From NCBI RefSeq assembly GCF_910592395.1, contig NC_088320.1, positions 15,126,501 through 15,190,500 of the forward strand: a DNA stretch of 64,000 nucleotides. The letters are read 5' to 3'. The notes under the pieces are model-generated. The model did no database searches, had not been told where the DNA came from, and worked only from the letters and a program-made list of their open reading frames with translations. Position 1 is the stretch's first letter. The number at the start of each line of letters is the position of its first letter. Made by a program: the position numbers and the translations under genes. Source of the stretch: Lineus longissimus (lineage: Eukaryota; Nemertea; Pilidiophora; Heteronemertea; Lineidae). Positions 1-11,944 of this stretch are shown here, in pieces.

Positions 1-1868
1 TTGCCACTGGAAAAACAAAATAATTCACTGGGAAGCAATTCACTTTTAACGACCTTGATTATATGTCAGAAAAAGAAATTTTGAAATATCACAGTATTTA
101 TCAGAGCAGCTTATCCTCCAGAGTTAGTGACACATTTAGCAAAAGGGCCATCAAAGCTTATTCCTCCTTAGCTTAGTGGATTTTACCGAATTGTGACAGA
201 GATAATCTGTACGAGGATCTTAGAAATGATTACATCGTGATGAATGAGTTGGATAGGTGGACTGGTTTTCTCAGTTTGAAGATGGGATGTCTTATGGCCG
301 TGGCCACAACTAGTTTACTCACTCTCAGCAATTGTAGTATACTAAGTGACGTTTCACATAAAACGTCAACGGGAGCGTCAGCTCCAATAGATACATTAAA
401 TGTTCGGGATATAAATGCAGAGTGGATATCAGGAAACTGAGAACAACTCCCAAGGGAAAGATGTAACAGCCTCTGAATCTAATCTACCCGCTTCACAATC
501 TACTTCAGTTCCTAAAAAACAAAGATCACCTAAGCAAATTGCTTGGTCTCAGGAATAGGAAAGCGTTCCAGTGAGCTAAAGAAAAAAAAAAGAGGGATCG
601 CATTAACGGAAAAATCATCAAATAATTATCACCAACTTCTAAAGGTATAACCCTGGGAGATGTAGCCTACGAAGTAGAGCGATGCTCAGATAAATCTGAG
701 TCTAAATTTAATTATTGGTGGATAACTATACCTTTTACATTCATTGCTGGAATATTTTTATGCAGACAAAAGTTTTCTGCAATTAAAAAGCAGACAGTAG
801 TTTCGAAGGGATCAGTGGTTTCAGCTGTATACAAAACATTGAATAAAACCCCATCTATACTACTCATGGAATAAACTAACACCAATGTTGATGAAAGGAG
901 GTTATAGATCTTTTAATTCCCTTTCAAGCGATACCTCACTTGATAATATCGGTCTAAAAATAACAAAGTTATTTCATGTTACATTAATTGCATTAAATTA
1001 ATCAGTCATACCTTTCAGAGATCACGTGTACAAGAATTAAAGGATTGGTTGTGTTAAACTGTTATTACTCATGATGGGCCCTCCAGACTTCACTTCCGGT
1101 ACATACAACCTTTTCCCTAGTTACATTACTTCAATTGGTTGCTAGGTTGTTAATGAACCGATCAATTATTCCTACTTCCGATTCAACGCGAAAATAATTT
1201 TCAGAAAATTTCTCGCGCAGGATCGACGCATCAAAAATGTTTTTCAATTCTTCTGCGCACTAAGTGATTCATTGAATGGAGTGCCAACTCACGTTGGAGT
1301 TCCCGTTGGGATTCCCACTGTATAAATATTTCATCAGTCAGAGTGATCGCGTAGGATGATTAATGACTATTGGCAGCATGAGCTGCGGTTTTGATCTTTT
1401 GATGTGGGATATAATATGTATTAGCTGTTTAACAGTGTGGCTGGTGTGATCGAAGCAGGACTTTTAGTGAAATATCTGATGTGAGGCAGGGTGTTTTTTT
1501 TTTGATTTTTCGATTTATTTTGATGTCCGGGTAACGTGGAAATGTTAGAAATGTTGAATATCATTTGGAGTGACTCTTGGGATTAACGGTTTTGCGTGAG
1601 TAGTTGATTTTAACCCTTTATTATTTAGATTTTTTAGAAAATTAGTGTTAAGGAACTTTAGTGGGTTTTTTTCCGGGGTGTAGAGTATATGTAATATGCT
1701 GGTCGGTGCCCAAATCAACAGTTTTAGAGTTGGAAATAGGGTGCAGAGAGCTTGGAAATCATGAAAATTTAAAAATTTGAATTTGGAGCAGCCAATTTTG
1801 TCGTTTTTCACTCGCTGGGGGGGGGGGGTTGAAATGGGGGTGGAACCCTGCATATTACATATACTAAA
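1..1868. other. Stretch with no recognisable gene
   Basis: I see no domain, splice-supported exon or terminal-repeat element here. The longest open frame (237-440, plus, 67 residues) matches no family I know and has no clear coding signature. A run of ten G occurs near 1818-1827. A short segment at about 1869-1905 repeats the sequence at 1985-2030 (the outer end of the left inverted arm), so a small local duplication sits at the arm boundary. Confidence 0.5.
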
Positions 1869-2379
1869 CACCGATGACTAATATCACCGAGTGTGGAGAT
1901 AAGAGACCATCAGTGCTGCAAGCTGATGATATGTGTGATCGAACCATCCCTCTTATCGATCAGATGAGAACACACTACTGTATAAACACCGATGTCTAAT
2001 ATCACCGAGTGTGGAATAAAATACCATCATTTATCTCGACGTTACTGGACTGTACAGACGGAACCATAAAATTTATTTTTGCTTTCATCTTGGTATTGGT
2101 AAGTTGCAAATCATCAGTCAGTGTTGCGATTATTTCAAAACTTCTTCTTCTCTTCTTCGTGGTGCCACAGCTTGGTGTATGAGTGGAGTTAAACACTTGG
2201 CTGTCAAGATGCGCAGCGATACGAAATGCAAGACTGGCTTTGTCTCTTGTAGAACTCCAAAAATGTTCGGGGTCATCTAAAATAACTTGATGCGTTGTTC
2301 ATCTGAGACATTTTGCCTCCAAAACTTCATTAAAAAAAACCTTGACATTGCATGAAACAATGAGTAATCATTTTTTGTG

Positions 2380-4385
2380 ATGAGGAAACCAGCCCTGTAA
2401 AAATTATCTCCTAACCATCCCCTACCAACTAATGGAAAATGCCTTAGAAGCCGGGGGATGGATATTTGATGAGGGGAGAGTTTCTGAGGAATAGTTTATT
2501 GACTTTAGCTCTCAGCTTATCTGAGCCAGGTAACTTCCTGCTGAGTTCCTTGACCAAAGGCTGAGGTCAACATATGTTGTTACATAACCGATCTTGCTAT
2601 CACATCCTGGTTGCCTTGTAGTCTATGGCATGATATATGTTGCAATATTCAATAAAAATATTTTTCATGCAATATTGATTTTTGTTCATTCATCGTTTCA
2701 TTTTTGATGCAATGTTACACTTTTTTATGCAATGTCAAAATTTTCATTCAATGTGTGTTCATATTTGATGCAATGTTACATTTCTTTATGCAATGTTTAC
2801 TCGATATTGTTCATTCAATATTTCACATTTGATGCAATAATTCACTTTTTTCATGCAATAATGCTCAAATTTTCATTCGATAGTTGCCCTGATAATTGAT
2901 CATTCAATGTTTCGTATTCGATTCAATGTTTCACTTTTTTATGCAATAACGATTTCTAAATTTCATAAAATGATCATGTAATATTTGGCAATTATTCATT
3001 TCATGTTGGCGGAAACTTTTTCATTCAATATTTTGCGAAAATATTTATGCGAAAACTGCATTGTGGGTAATATTGGAAACGCGGACGTTGATTGGCTAAT
3101 CTCGTGACGGGGAATAAGACAGACGTACCAAAAGCTCCATTGTTGTGTACATGCTGTCAATGGCTGTATGAATGAGACCAAACCATACAATTGTGATTGT
3201 CGTGGCAGGCTCCCTCCAAGCTCGTATCAAACGACTTTGGAAAAAGTTGTGTACAATGTGTTAGTGGTATTGTAATCCTTATGAAAATAACTGAAAGAAC
3301 ACAGCTCTGAGATAAAAACACAACCTTTTCTCTTCACACCTGGACTCTTAATCCTTGAAATGACGCAAATCGCAACAAACCCACATGTTTGATTGTTGAC
3401 AAATACCATATTTGGGTAATGACATCACCAATCTAAATTTAACATTGTAAACTGTCTTCTGATTGGTTGCTAAGGTCGGTAGGCAAATACCACAATGCAT
3501 TATCCAAGATGGTTGCTCTTTAGCAGACAAACAACATGACCAAGGTAAACATCATCAAAACCTGCCTTTTCTAACAGAATCCAATCAGTTAAAGACTTAA
3601 TTACTAGTTTAACTGATAAATAAACACATATAGCTCATATATATTACAGTATATCGCTCCTATTCCACTACACGAGATTAGCCAATCAGCGTTATCGTTT
3701 CTAAGATTACCCACAATGCAGTTTTCGCATAAATATTTTCACAGATTATTGAAAGAAAAAGGTTGCGCCAACATTGAATGAATAATTGCCAAATATTGCA
3801 TGAAAATTTAATCGTAATTGCATGAAGAAAATTGAAAACATTGCATCAAATATGAAACTTTGAATGCATATTATCGAATGAAAATTTGAACATTGCATGA
3901 AAAAAAGTGTAACATTGCATCAAAAAAAAAATGATGAATGAACAATTATCCGGGCAATTATCAAATGAAAATTTGAATATTGAATGAAAAAAGTGAAACA
4001 TAGCATCTAATATGAAACATTGAATGAACAATTATCGAGTAAACATTGCATAAAGAAATGTAAGATTGCATCAAATATAAACACACATTGAATGGAAATT
4101 TTAACATTGCATAAAAAAGTGTAACATTGCATCAAAAATGAAACGATGAATGAACAAAAATCAATATTGCATGAAAAATATTTTTATTGAATATTGCAAC
4201 ATATATCATGCCATAGTAGTCGATCAAATTACTTCTAATTTTGCCTCATCAGCCCGAGTGTTATCACTGGTTACGCTGGCCATTAGGTAGATAAGGTAAA
4301 TATGCCGATCATCACTGTGTGTAGTATCAGCGGGGTGCTTGAAGTTGGAGGGCGACTAAATATTTTACAGGGCTGGTTTCCTCAT
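2380..4385. mobile_element. Inverted-repeat element, present only in left arm
   Basis: The ends are inverted copies of each other: about 23 bp starting ATGAGGAAACCAGCCCTG at 2380 and its complement ending at 4385. The right arm lacks the whole block. There the flanking sequence runs straight through at about 16602, so the empty site is visible. Apart from the second element nested inside it (2623-4216), the unit is about 0.4 kb and has no coding frame, so it is best called a MITE-like DNA transposon. The flanks read GTG and GTT, so a 2-3 bp target duplication is possible but not certain. Confidence 0.8.
2623..4216. mobile_element. Foldback-type element, long inverted terminal repeats
   Basis: The element begins CTATGGCATGATATATGTTG at 2623 and ends with the exact complement at 4216, flanked by TAGT at 2619-2622 and 4217-4220 (a 4 bp target duplication). 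The first 76 bp of the two ends are perfectly inverted. Homology continues inward to about 3113 on the left and from about 3672 on the right, so each arm is about 0.5 kb. The arms are built from degenerate short units around ATGCAATRTT with T-rich spacers. The 0.55 kb centre has no recognisable protein. It is nested in the 2380-4385 element and was therefore inserted after it. Confidence 0.85.
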
Positions 4386-4553
4386 GTTGACAATTACGAA
4401 AACGAATATAAAATGTTAATCCTGGATGTATCATTGATGTTGCGGGGTTTAGGGTTCGGAGAGAGTTGCAAAAAGAATTCATTCCAGCATGAATCAATTT
4501 TAAGATAAACCCGGACCAGTAGTGTCTCAACAAATACTATTTTTACTTTTCAG

Positions 4554-5513
4554 GCGATTGTTTCGGTGATATTCACCAGAACTGAGGAAGAGGCTTGTGT
4601 AAGTATAGCGGCAGTGTCTAAAACCACATACCACATAAGAGATTCATTCAATGGAAAACATCACATTTAATTAGGAATGAAATAACATCCCTGCTCCATT
4701 TCTACTTTCTTGACCGTTTACAGGGAAGGGCGGGGTACTCAATACAGACCTCAGAAATGTGGGCGAGGTAGGAGCATGCAACTGACCCACGAATGCAAGG
4801 ATGATTCACCCCTAAGGCTATCCTTTCTTACTTGCAGCCCGCCGGTAGATGTGTCTCAGAGAACAAGGCTTTGAAATGTGTAGCGAGATGGTCCTGTCAG
4901 CCAAAAGAAAGATGTGGTGACCAAGGGACCTGGATTGGTGGGTGTGTCCCCGACCACAGTAAGTTTTTTCCGGCCCAAAGCATTAATTTTGTTGTTGGTG
5001 GATCAGTGTGTTCTTTGATTCCTGTCCATTGCTGGAACAATATTGGCTCTATTAAGCATGTAATCAACTTATCAATGATTGGGTCAAAGGCATATGTATA
5101 TTCACGCCTGCGGATATGGTCAGGGGCCGTTGAGAAGGTCTATACATGTTTACATTCCTGTCCACGTAGGTTAGGATGGCTCCTGGCCGAAGTGACAGCA
5201 AAATATCATGTTCGTATCTATGGACATCATTGACAACTTTGGTGAAGTGCTTCGAGCAGGTTCTCCTCCTGAAACCTCACATTTGCCGTTAAAGAAGCGA
5301 TTATATTCTTTTGAAATTCTTCACTACTTTTCAGCTGCCGCAAATACATGTAAGCTGCCTCTGGAGACTGGTCAGTGCAGGGCAGGCTTCCGTGTGTGGG
5401 GCTTCAACAGTAAGCAGGGCCAGTGTGAGCAATTTACATACGGAGGATGCCAAGGAAATGGAAACCGTTTCGAAAGCAAAACAGAATGCAAGGGCAGGTG
5501 TCTGATGGCATAA
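4554..5513 (+). CDS. Secreted Kunitz-domain protein, copy 1 (last three exons)
   Basis: Three exons are visible: 4554-4598 (45 bp), 4838-4958 (121 bp) and 5335-5513 including the stop. Each has AG and GT borders (TTTTCAG/GTAAGT, CTTGCAG/GTAAGT, TTTTCAG), and the phases join correctly. The last exon encodes one complete Kunitz/BPTI domain with spacing C-8-C-15-C-7-C-12-C-3-C. The residue after the second Cys (P1) is Arg, which in this family points to trypsin-like serine proteases as targets. Exons 1-2 encode about 55 residues with six Cys that I do not recognise. No start codon or signal peptide is found upstream; the first exon is probably beyond the nested elements. The inverted twin at 15479-16439 keeps the same exon structure. 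Confidence 0.85.
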
Positions 5514-5590
5514 ATAAGCCAGTATTCTGGCATCATTTTGATCCTGCATTGAGTTCTGAGACGTAGCCATAATTGTAAAACTCGTACTTG

Positions 5591-5596
5591 AATAAA
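5591..5596 (+). other. Poly(A) signal AATAAA of Kunitz copy 1
   Basis: AATAAA lies 78 bp after the Kunitz stop codon and is conserved in the inverted copy, which supports it as the 3' end signal of the gene. Confidence 0.65.
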
Positions 5597-5599
5597 CTT

Positions 5600-7297
5600 G
5601 AACCGTCTCCTACCACGACTAGTGTTGTTACTTTTGTAAGTACCAGGATACTATGCAGGCATCTTGACACATAAGACCCTGGCTGGGATCACAGAGTCAC
5701 AAGCTCGTGGACGTTTAATGTTGAGATTGGACTGGGGAAGATGGATAAAGGTGGTCGGAAATGGGGCGCAGAAAGCCAGAAAGCCTAACCGTTCAGTGAA
5801 ATTCAGTGTCACTTGACGCTTATTTCGCGATAAAAATATCTTCAAAGTTTCTTATCTCGAAAAATGCCCCGAGTGACCAATTAATCTGTATGGTCAGAAA
5901 ATAAGTGTTGTTTGGAATTGAAACCTCCTCGTGTTTGTTGTTTATCGGTGATCCAGGTAACTTATTCCTTTACCTAATATTTCTATCATTCATTTTAGCA
6001 TTTCTTCTTTTTTCAACTGGTCAGTACAATCATCGGTTGTTCTTAAAATGGGTGCGGGATATTCCTCAATCCAGACACATGTATATAACTTATTTTAGAG
6101 CATCATCCTGAATTGAGAGAATGTCGCAATCATGGTGGATTGCGACATTGGCTTACATACTCATCTCGAAATCGGTGTCAAGGTTGTTTTCCTCCAACTG
6201 TAGTCCCATTTACCTGATTAAGTTCTTGCTAAGTTCTCTGAGTTTAGCTAATCATGACATCACCTCAACCGTGATGAATGTTTTGCCCGATACAATGTGT
6301 TGGTCAGGATTATGGTAAATAAAGAAAACGTGCCGTGACCTGACTCTTCATATTGAAAGACTCTGGTTGACCGTGATAATTTTAGGGTGTTGGAAGTCTG
6401 AAATTTGGGGTCATTTTCGACCATTTTTTACCTGTGAATCGACTTTTCGGCCGCGACGGGTTAATTTGACCCCTGAGACTACATTATTTAGGCTACAGGA
6501 CTTAAACTTCATCATTGATAGAGAAGAAATTCATTCATAAAATATATGTATTTATAATGGACAACACATCCATACTGGTGACTGAAACCATGTACCAGAA
6601 TTCAAATTCAATTTTGTGTACAACCTAGTCTTAGGCACTTAATTACTATGTGTAACCTGGAAAATGATGACCCCTTGAGCTCCCGTCGTGAAATCTCTCT
6701 GAGAGCAAATTATTTCACCGGGGCTCTGGTTAACCAGCTTCAACCTCACGCTATGCTGATGTCTTCATTAGCATTCAAACGGGAACTGGAGTGGAACTGA
6801 GAATCAATTCGCGAACGTCAACATGGTGGGCTAAAGGATGAACAAGCTAAATGTGCGCAATGTGCTCCCGTCATTTATCTTTTGGACAATTTTCATCTAT
6901 GATTGATCCATAATTGTAGAGAAAAGTTCGTGTTACCTCTCCCGAAAGTCACCCGTTGAACACGTCCCGGGAACGTCGAGATGCTCGAGCACCACAACCT
7001 CTACATCCAGGTTCTACTCAATTAGCATTCAAAATGGCTTTAGGGCAAGTGACCATTGGAGCGTGCAATGACCCCTGGGTAAACGAGGTTGCTCGAACAC
7101 TGCGGTTTGATCTTTTTTAAACTAATGACGTCACGACGTCATAATAAAGCAATCACAAAATGCTAAAGCATTAACCAGTTAATTTGGCGACATCTAGCGG
7201 CTCATAACTTTTTCTCATAGCTCCGATGAAAGTAATACCCGGAGGTCTAATAGACCTATGCCAGTTCTTCAAACCATATATTTTTTGTGAGTTGCTA
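5600..7297. other. Non-coding part of the left arm
   Basis: I recognise no gene. The short frame at 6121-6318 has a close counterpart in the other arm (14510-14710, minus), but that only reflects the duplication. Both arms contain a segment with GTCATCATTTTCCAG and a palindromic-looking TGACGTCA-rich stretch near 7120-7140 (13680-13700 in the right arm), which could be a CRE-like site. Confidence 0.4.
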
Positions 7298-9138
7298 TCA
7301 GAGAGATTTTAACATGCCTTGTAGATTGTTTCGCCATGTGTTCGTATACATCCTGACTACTTCCCGCCTGGTGATCCGCTCACACTGTCCTTGATCATCG
7401 ATGTGGCCGATTTTCCACACTTTCCAAATGGTCCTCAGGTGACACTTGAAGTTCCTGTTTACGGTCAAGTCCAAGGGCTGCAGCAGCGAAGTACATTGTC
7501 CTGGGATAAAAGTGTCTGTCCCATTCTCTGCGGTGATTGCATCACGAAACTGCTGATTTCGATGCGCCGGATACCTGTCTAAAAGTAACAGGAACGTGGC
7601 CCCTGCTACAAATGGCACAAACAGGGCCTGCAACCACTCGATTAGCGATTGATGTCGGGCCCAACCCTGTGGACTACAAGTTACCTGGAAAAGCAAACAA
7701 CAGGTACGAGCATTTACATTACTTTTTGAACAGTCAGACACGCACAATGTTTTGGTTGCATCCATGACAAACCTACAACAATTTTAGTCATGGAAGTTCT
7801 GATTTTCCTAAAAAATACTACCATTTAACTAGAATGTCTGATCGTCAATGACAACACTGATGACGTCTGGTACATGTCCTGTACTACAACCACGGACTTT
7901 TATTCTATGCCAATACCCACTCGCACATTGTCTGGAGCATCCGCCTGAAGCTGCCGAATGACGTCACCATCTGGTGCCAAGCCTCTGAAGTATACCTAGG
8001 CTCGTCCTTTTCGTCCATCTGTCGTAACTACTAGAGTCACCGTGCATCCAAGTTTCGGGTTGCCTTGGGATGATCTAATGTCAACATTCTGATACCCAGT
8101 CACTTCCATTGTTGATCTTGGCACCATATCAAATGTTCATCATCATGTTCATGATGACATCAAAATCAGCGTCTCTGATGAGGTCGGCAAACTCTCCCCG
8201 GTAGTCGGCAACCAAAGCCTGGGCGTTGTCAGGTAACCCCTTGCATCTTTGGTCTTCCTTCGATAGCTGATTTGTTTCCTGAAATGGAATTTGCATATTA
8301 TTAAAATTCACCGAATACAATCCATTCCGTACGTTAAGGCCGATCCATGCAACAAAGGAATAAAGCTCACATTTCCATAAAGTTGCTAAGCCATTGTGCA
8401 GATGCATGGAAAAGGTATCGCAGGGGTATCTATTCTTGTCTTTCGGCCTTTGTTTCGTTCGGAAGCTCTGCCCACCACTGCCGAAATTCTTTTCCAGCTT
8501 GCCCTTTAATATCCTCACCGGAAAAAGGGAAACCAAGTCTTCGGCGCTCAAGGAACCAGTTGTTCAAATTGTTTTCCATTTCGGGCGAGTATGCTGAAAT
8601 AAAAAAGCTAACACATTTAACATCTTAGGAAATATTGATTGGTGATGACCACAGGTATGAACGAAATGTTAGTCCTAGGAATAAGGGTCCCAGGAACAAT
8701 CATACTGATATTGTTAAAGGCATGGTCAGGGTCAGTCGCTTTGATGTATCATGCGACTTCTTCCGTCCATGACACAGAAGCGGACTTATTCCATTCAGTA
8801 TAGGCCAACAAAGAAGGAAACTAATTTAGCGAGGAATATAATGCTTGTAGAAACACTACCTTGTGCATCAGTGCCATGTTGCCGTTGTCTCCTCCGTCTT
8901 CTATGGTCTGGAGTTGATTGATCTCGGAGGGCAAACAAGTCATCATGTGTGCTTATCCAACGTCTAAATGTCTGCGGTGCTATGCGGTGGTGTCTAGCAA
9001 AGGATGTCGCAGTTTCAGCATGATGTAATCCTATAGCATGCTCCAATTGGTATATATCGATAAGGTCAATCTTCTGATTGAGACTGTAGCTTTTCTGCTG
9101 CCTATGTACACCCGATACAGCTTGGTTAGCATCATCTA

Positions 9139-9194
<56 letters not shown>

Positions 9195-9223
9195 CTATCA
9201 TCATCATCATTATCATCATCATT

Positions 9224-9254
<31 letters not shown>

Positions 9255-9346
9255 GTAGTGGTATCAGGGTCAGGGATGTAAACATCATCCCCATGCTCCA
9301 TTCCATACGTTATGATCATCAGGGTGCCTGCTAGGCATACCAACAA
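7298..9346 (-). pseudogene. Pogo/jerky-like DDE transposase remnant
   Basis: The minus strand reads, in order, an acidic start, a helix-turn-helix region (8800-9120: motifs SYSLNQKIDLIDIY and TFRRWIS), a middle region at 8129-8551, then DDE_1-type blocks. Near 8090 and 7950 are GYQNVDIRSSQGNPK and VTLVVTTDGRKG; near 7580 is LLLDRYPAHR; then FIPGQCTSLLQPLD. This order fits the pogo/Tigger/jerky group, whose transposase cuts and joins transposon ends with a DDD triad. In-frame stops near 7960-8020 and several frame changes show it is dead. The final codons (7298-7344) also lie in the inverted arm and recur at 13461-13508 on the plus strand. No terminal inverted repeats were found. Confidence 0.75.
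9135..9256 (+). repeat. (ATC)n microsatellite coding for poly-Asp
   Basis: About 120 bp of ATC/TCA triplets with occasional ATT and ACT variants. Read on the minus strand in the transposase frame it gives a nearly pure Asp run with a few Asn and Ser. On the plus strand it yields an Ile run that is not a gene. Confidence 0.95.
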
Positions 9347-9349
9347 AAT

Positions 9350-10905
9350 CCATCAGATTGCGTGCATCTTGCCAGAAGAACGTGGTCAAAGCAAGATGGT
9401 AGTCAACAATCATGACATTTGACACGAAAGTTCCCTTCATTGGATTTCCCCCATAAGAAAACGATTCCATAATCGATCAGATGAAATAAATTCATTTGAA
9501 AGACTCTGGATCGGTCAACCATTTACATGGACTTGTAATAGACTTACGAATCTTCAATAATCACATCACCCTAACTGCAGGGATTACTGGCCCTGGCCGC
9601 GACCAGGCGTTATTGAATTGACAACATTTACAAGGTTGTCTTCCTATATCCATTGATCAATATAATTGGCTGTCATATTGAATGTTTGCAACCCACCCGT
9701 AAAAATCTACAGACTGCCATGTTTCTGGACTTAGTCATTTTCGAGCCATTTTCCTGGCGCTCGGTTAAGTGGGAGAAGACAGTATATATGATGCGACATG
9801 ATAATTGTTCGATGAGAGAGAACTTCGTAAAATTTCATTTCAATTGATTATGATTACACAAAAGAATCGAAACATCAAGATAGATTCAGGCTATCTTACT
9901 CATTCTTTTCTACAGAATCGTTCACGCATTCCACCTCGGGTTCGATTGGCCATCTTCGGGTGACTAACATGCACAGTAATAAAGGGCACTGGGTCATGTT
10001 AGATTCAGCTCTTATTCATTGTACAAGCGTGAATAGCTTTGACGTACTGTGAGATGGGAGACACCCCCTATCGTCGACTTTGTATAACTTTATCTTGCCT
10101 ACCTAACAACTGCCTACAATGTAAGGGACGAAAAACTCCGAGGCAATATTTTTTAGGAGTAAAGCTCTTCATTAGGTGACACTAAATTTTAAGCTGTTGG
10201 CATTTTTGCAGGAAGCTTGTATCTATACTACTTTGCCCAGGCTCGGGGTACAGCTTAACACAATACAGACGGTCAAACAGTTTTGTCACTTGATCATCTA
10301 TGATGCGACGTAACAGGAGGTGTCTTATAAAAATCGATGTCAGCGACAAGACGTCACAGGGTAGATCCTGACAATACAATACATGTCTCGTATTTAACTA
10401 GACAGAATACACCACTGATACGAATTCAAAGTGTAATTGTCTCCAGTTACAAGGTTAGTTATCCGCTTTCAACGGCTCCAATTAACCACGATTACGAACA
10501 TTATGAACACGCACACAAGGTAAAGAGTGCAAGGCTGACAAGCTGAGTCACTGCGTTGCTGTTGGGCTTTAGGAAGTGCTTGCAATAGCAATGTTCTGGT
10601 TTTCTTTCCGCATAGTTAAGGCTCTCGTTGTTGTTCGCAAGTTCGAGTTTCGCTAGCGGGGATGGTTTCACATCCGACAACATTCTATTATATGATGAAG
10701 GATATTGCCTTGCTATTTCAGGAAATCCACGGTCACCCATATTGGTAACCGATGAGAAGACTACGAAGAGTTGTATTCCATGTTTACCGCAGGAATCGAT
10801 TGAGAAATGAATTGGTGTCTTGACAAGAACTTCTGGCTGGTGTAGTTGGTTGCAGTTTCAAAGGTGGAAAACTTCATGCGATTTTGTCGACATTGCATGT
10901 GCACG
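9350..10905. other. Stretch with no recognisable gene
   Basis: Only short frames of 60-80 residues without known motifs are present. I see no repeats longer than a few bases or splice-supported exons. Confidence 0.45.
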
Positions 10906-10911
10906 ACCGAG

Positions 10912-11646
10912 AGTAGTCGTAAAACAAGAAACACAGAAACGAAGGAACGAAACACAGAAACGCAGGAACCGCCACTCCTGTTGCGAATTCTGGTCTGCAG
11001 ACACCATCCTGTGGCCATGGTTGTTGCCGCGAAAGCGGGTGTAACAAAAGCAGGCACTCATCCGGAATGGAAGAAGGAATGCTCATTTCCCAATATCTCT
11101 TTAGCCTCTTCAAGGCCTCAAGCGGCATTCGTAGGTTCCGAAGTTCATAAATTATGCAAATGAGTAAACCTCCCTCACTTAATTTTTTCCGGATTTCACC
11201 TTATCGCCATCAGCTCCAACATGTCCGAGGAGGAGTGTTCAATCTCGCCAGAAAAATCTCCCAATTTCTACCGGAAATCTACCTTAAACCTCAATAACAT
11301 AAAGCAGATATCTAAAGATAGATTTTAAGAATTGAACCCATGAACGAACACTACACTACCAATACATTGCACTGCACCACCATTTAAAACAACAGGCTGT
11401 AGGAATCTAACTTACCAAAGCACTTCACCACCATCTCAAAAAAAACGCACTCCCTTCGTGTCACTGATGGAGTCATCCTCAGAGGTTACTTTTTACGATA
11501 ACAACGACTTGGTCATGGAAAGTATCGAGGTACGCCTATGCCTGCGCCACAATTCCAACTTATAGGAAAACCCGTTACTTTTTCATTTCTGTGTTTCGTT
11601 TCTGCGTTTCTGTTTCGTTTCTGTTTTCTTGTTTTACAACTACCCA
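10912..11646. repeat. Inverted pair of GAAACG-rich blocks
   Basis: A block at 10912-10970 starting GTAGTCGTAAAACAAGAAA and continuing with GAAACACAGAAACG units matches the reverse complement of 11580-11645. The blocks enclose about 0.6 kb with no coding sequence. They could be remnants of a MITE or two independent insertions of a simple-repeat-bearing element. No target duplication was seen. Confidence 0.5.
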
Positions 11647-11944
11647 AACGGATACATCGGCAGCAACCGACCAAACACCACTGATTAAAGAACGTCGCAT
11701 GAAAAGCCTCTCTTCCATATGGGGACCCTTTGGCCGTGGTATTTCATCCAACATGTGCATGTTCGGATAACCAAGCAAAGACTTCTTTCCTATGTTCAAC
11801 AAGTTCATATTGATTATGAGGTCATCATTATGAAGGCAGCGCCAAGCTTATCGAGCAGGAGATTAGTGAAGTGCTATTGATTTGAGGTATAATAAACATG
11901 TATCAAGATGTGTCAACCGATTTTGAAGGTTAAACAGCTATACG

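Larger units (their letters stand above)
1916..7344. repeat. Left arm of large inverted duplication
   Basis: Read on the opposite strand, this arm matches 13461-17072 almost base for base over about 3.4 kb once insertions are removed. Shared landmarks in reversed order are a short frame near 2002-2196, three Kunitz-gene exons, their poly(A) signal, and about 1.5 kb of unrecognised sequence with CTAATGACGTCA-type motifs near 7120-7140. The arm is longer than its partner because a 2.0 kb inverted-repeat element sits at 2380-4385. The inner edge falls at 7344, inside the last codons of the pogo-like transposase remnant. The match was made by eye; a self dot-plot would give exact identity. Confidence 0.92.

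Noticed and set aside
237-440. Small secreted protein ORF
   Set aside because: No clear signal-peptide pattern at the N terminus, no splice or poly(A) support, no relative in the window.
2650-4200. Regular short repeats that could suggest a CRISPR-like array
   Set aside because: Units are irregular, spacers are not unique, the two halves are inverted copies, and the DNA is eukaryotic. It is a foldback element.
5311-5505. Alternative-frame ORFs across the Kunitz exon, and their twins at 15487-15681
   Set aside because: They overlap the Kunitz domain out of frame; the Cys pattern belongs to the other frame.
9038-9334. Plus-strand ORF with a long isoleucine run
   Set aside because: It is the complement of the (ATC)n tract; the minus strand carries the transposase-like frame.
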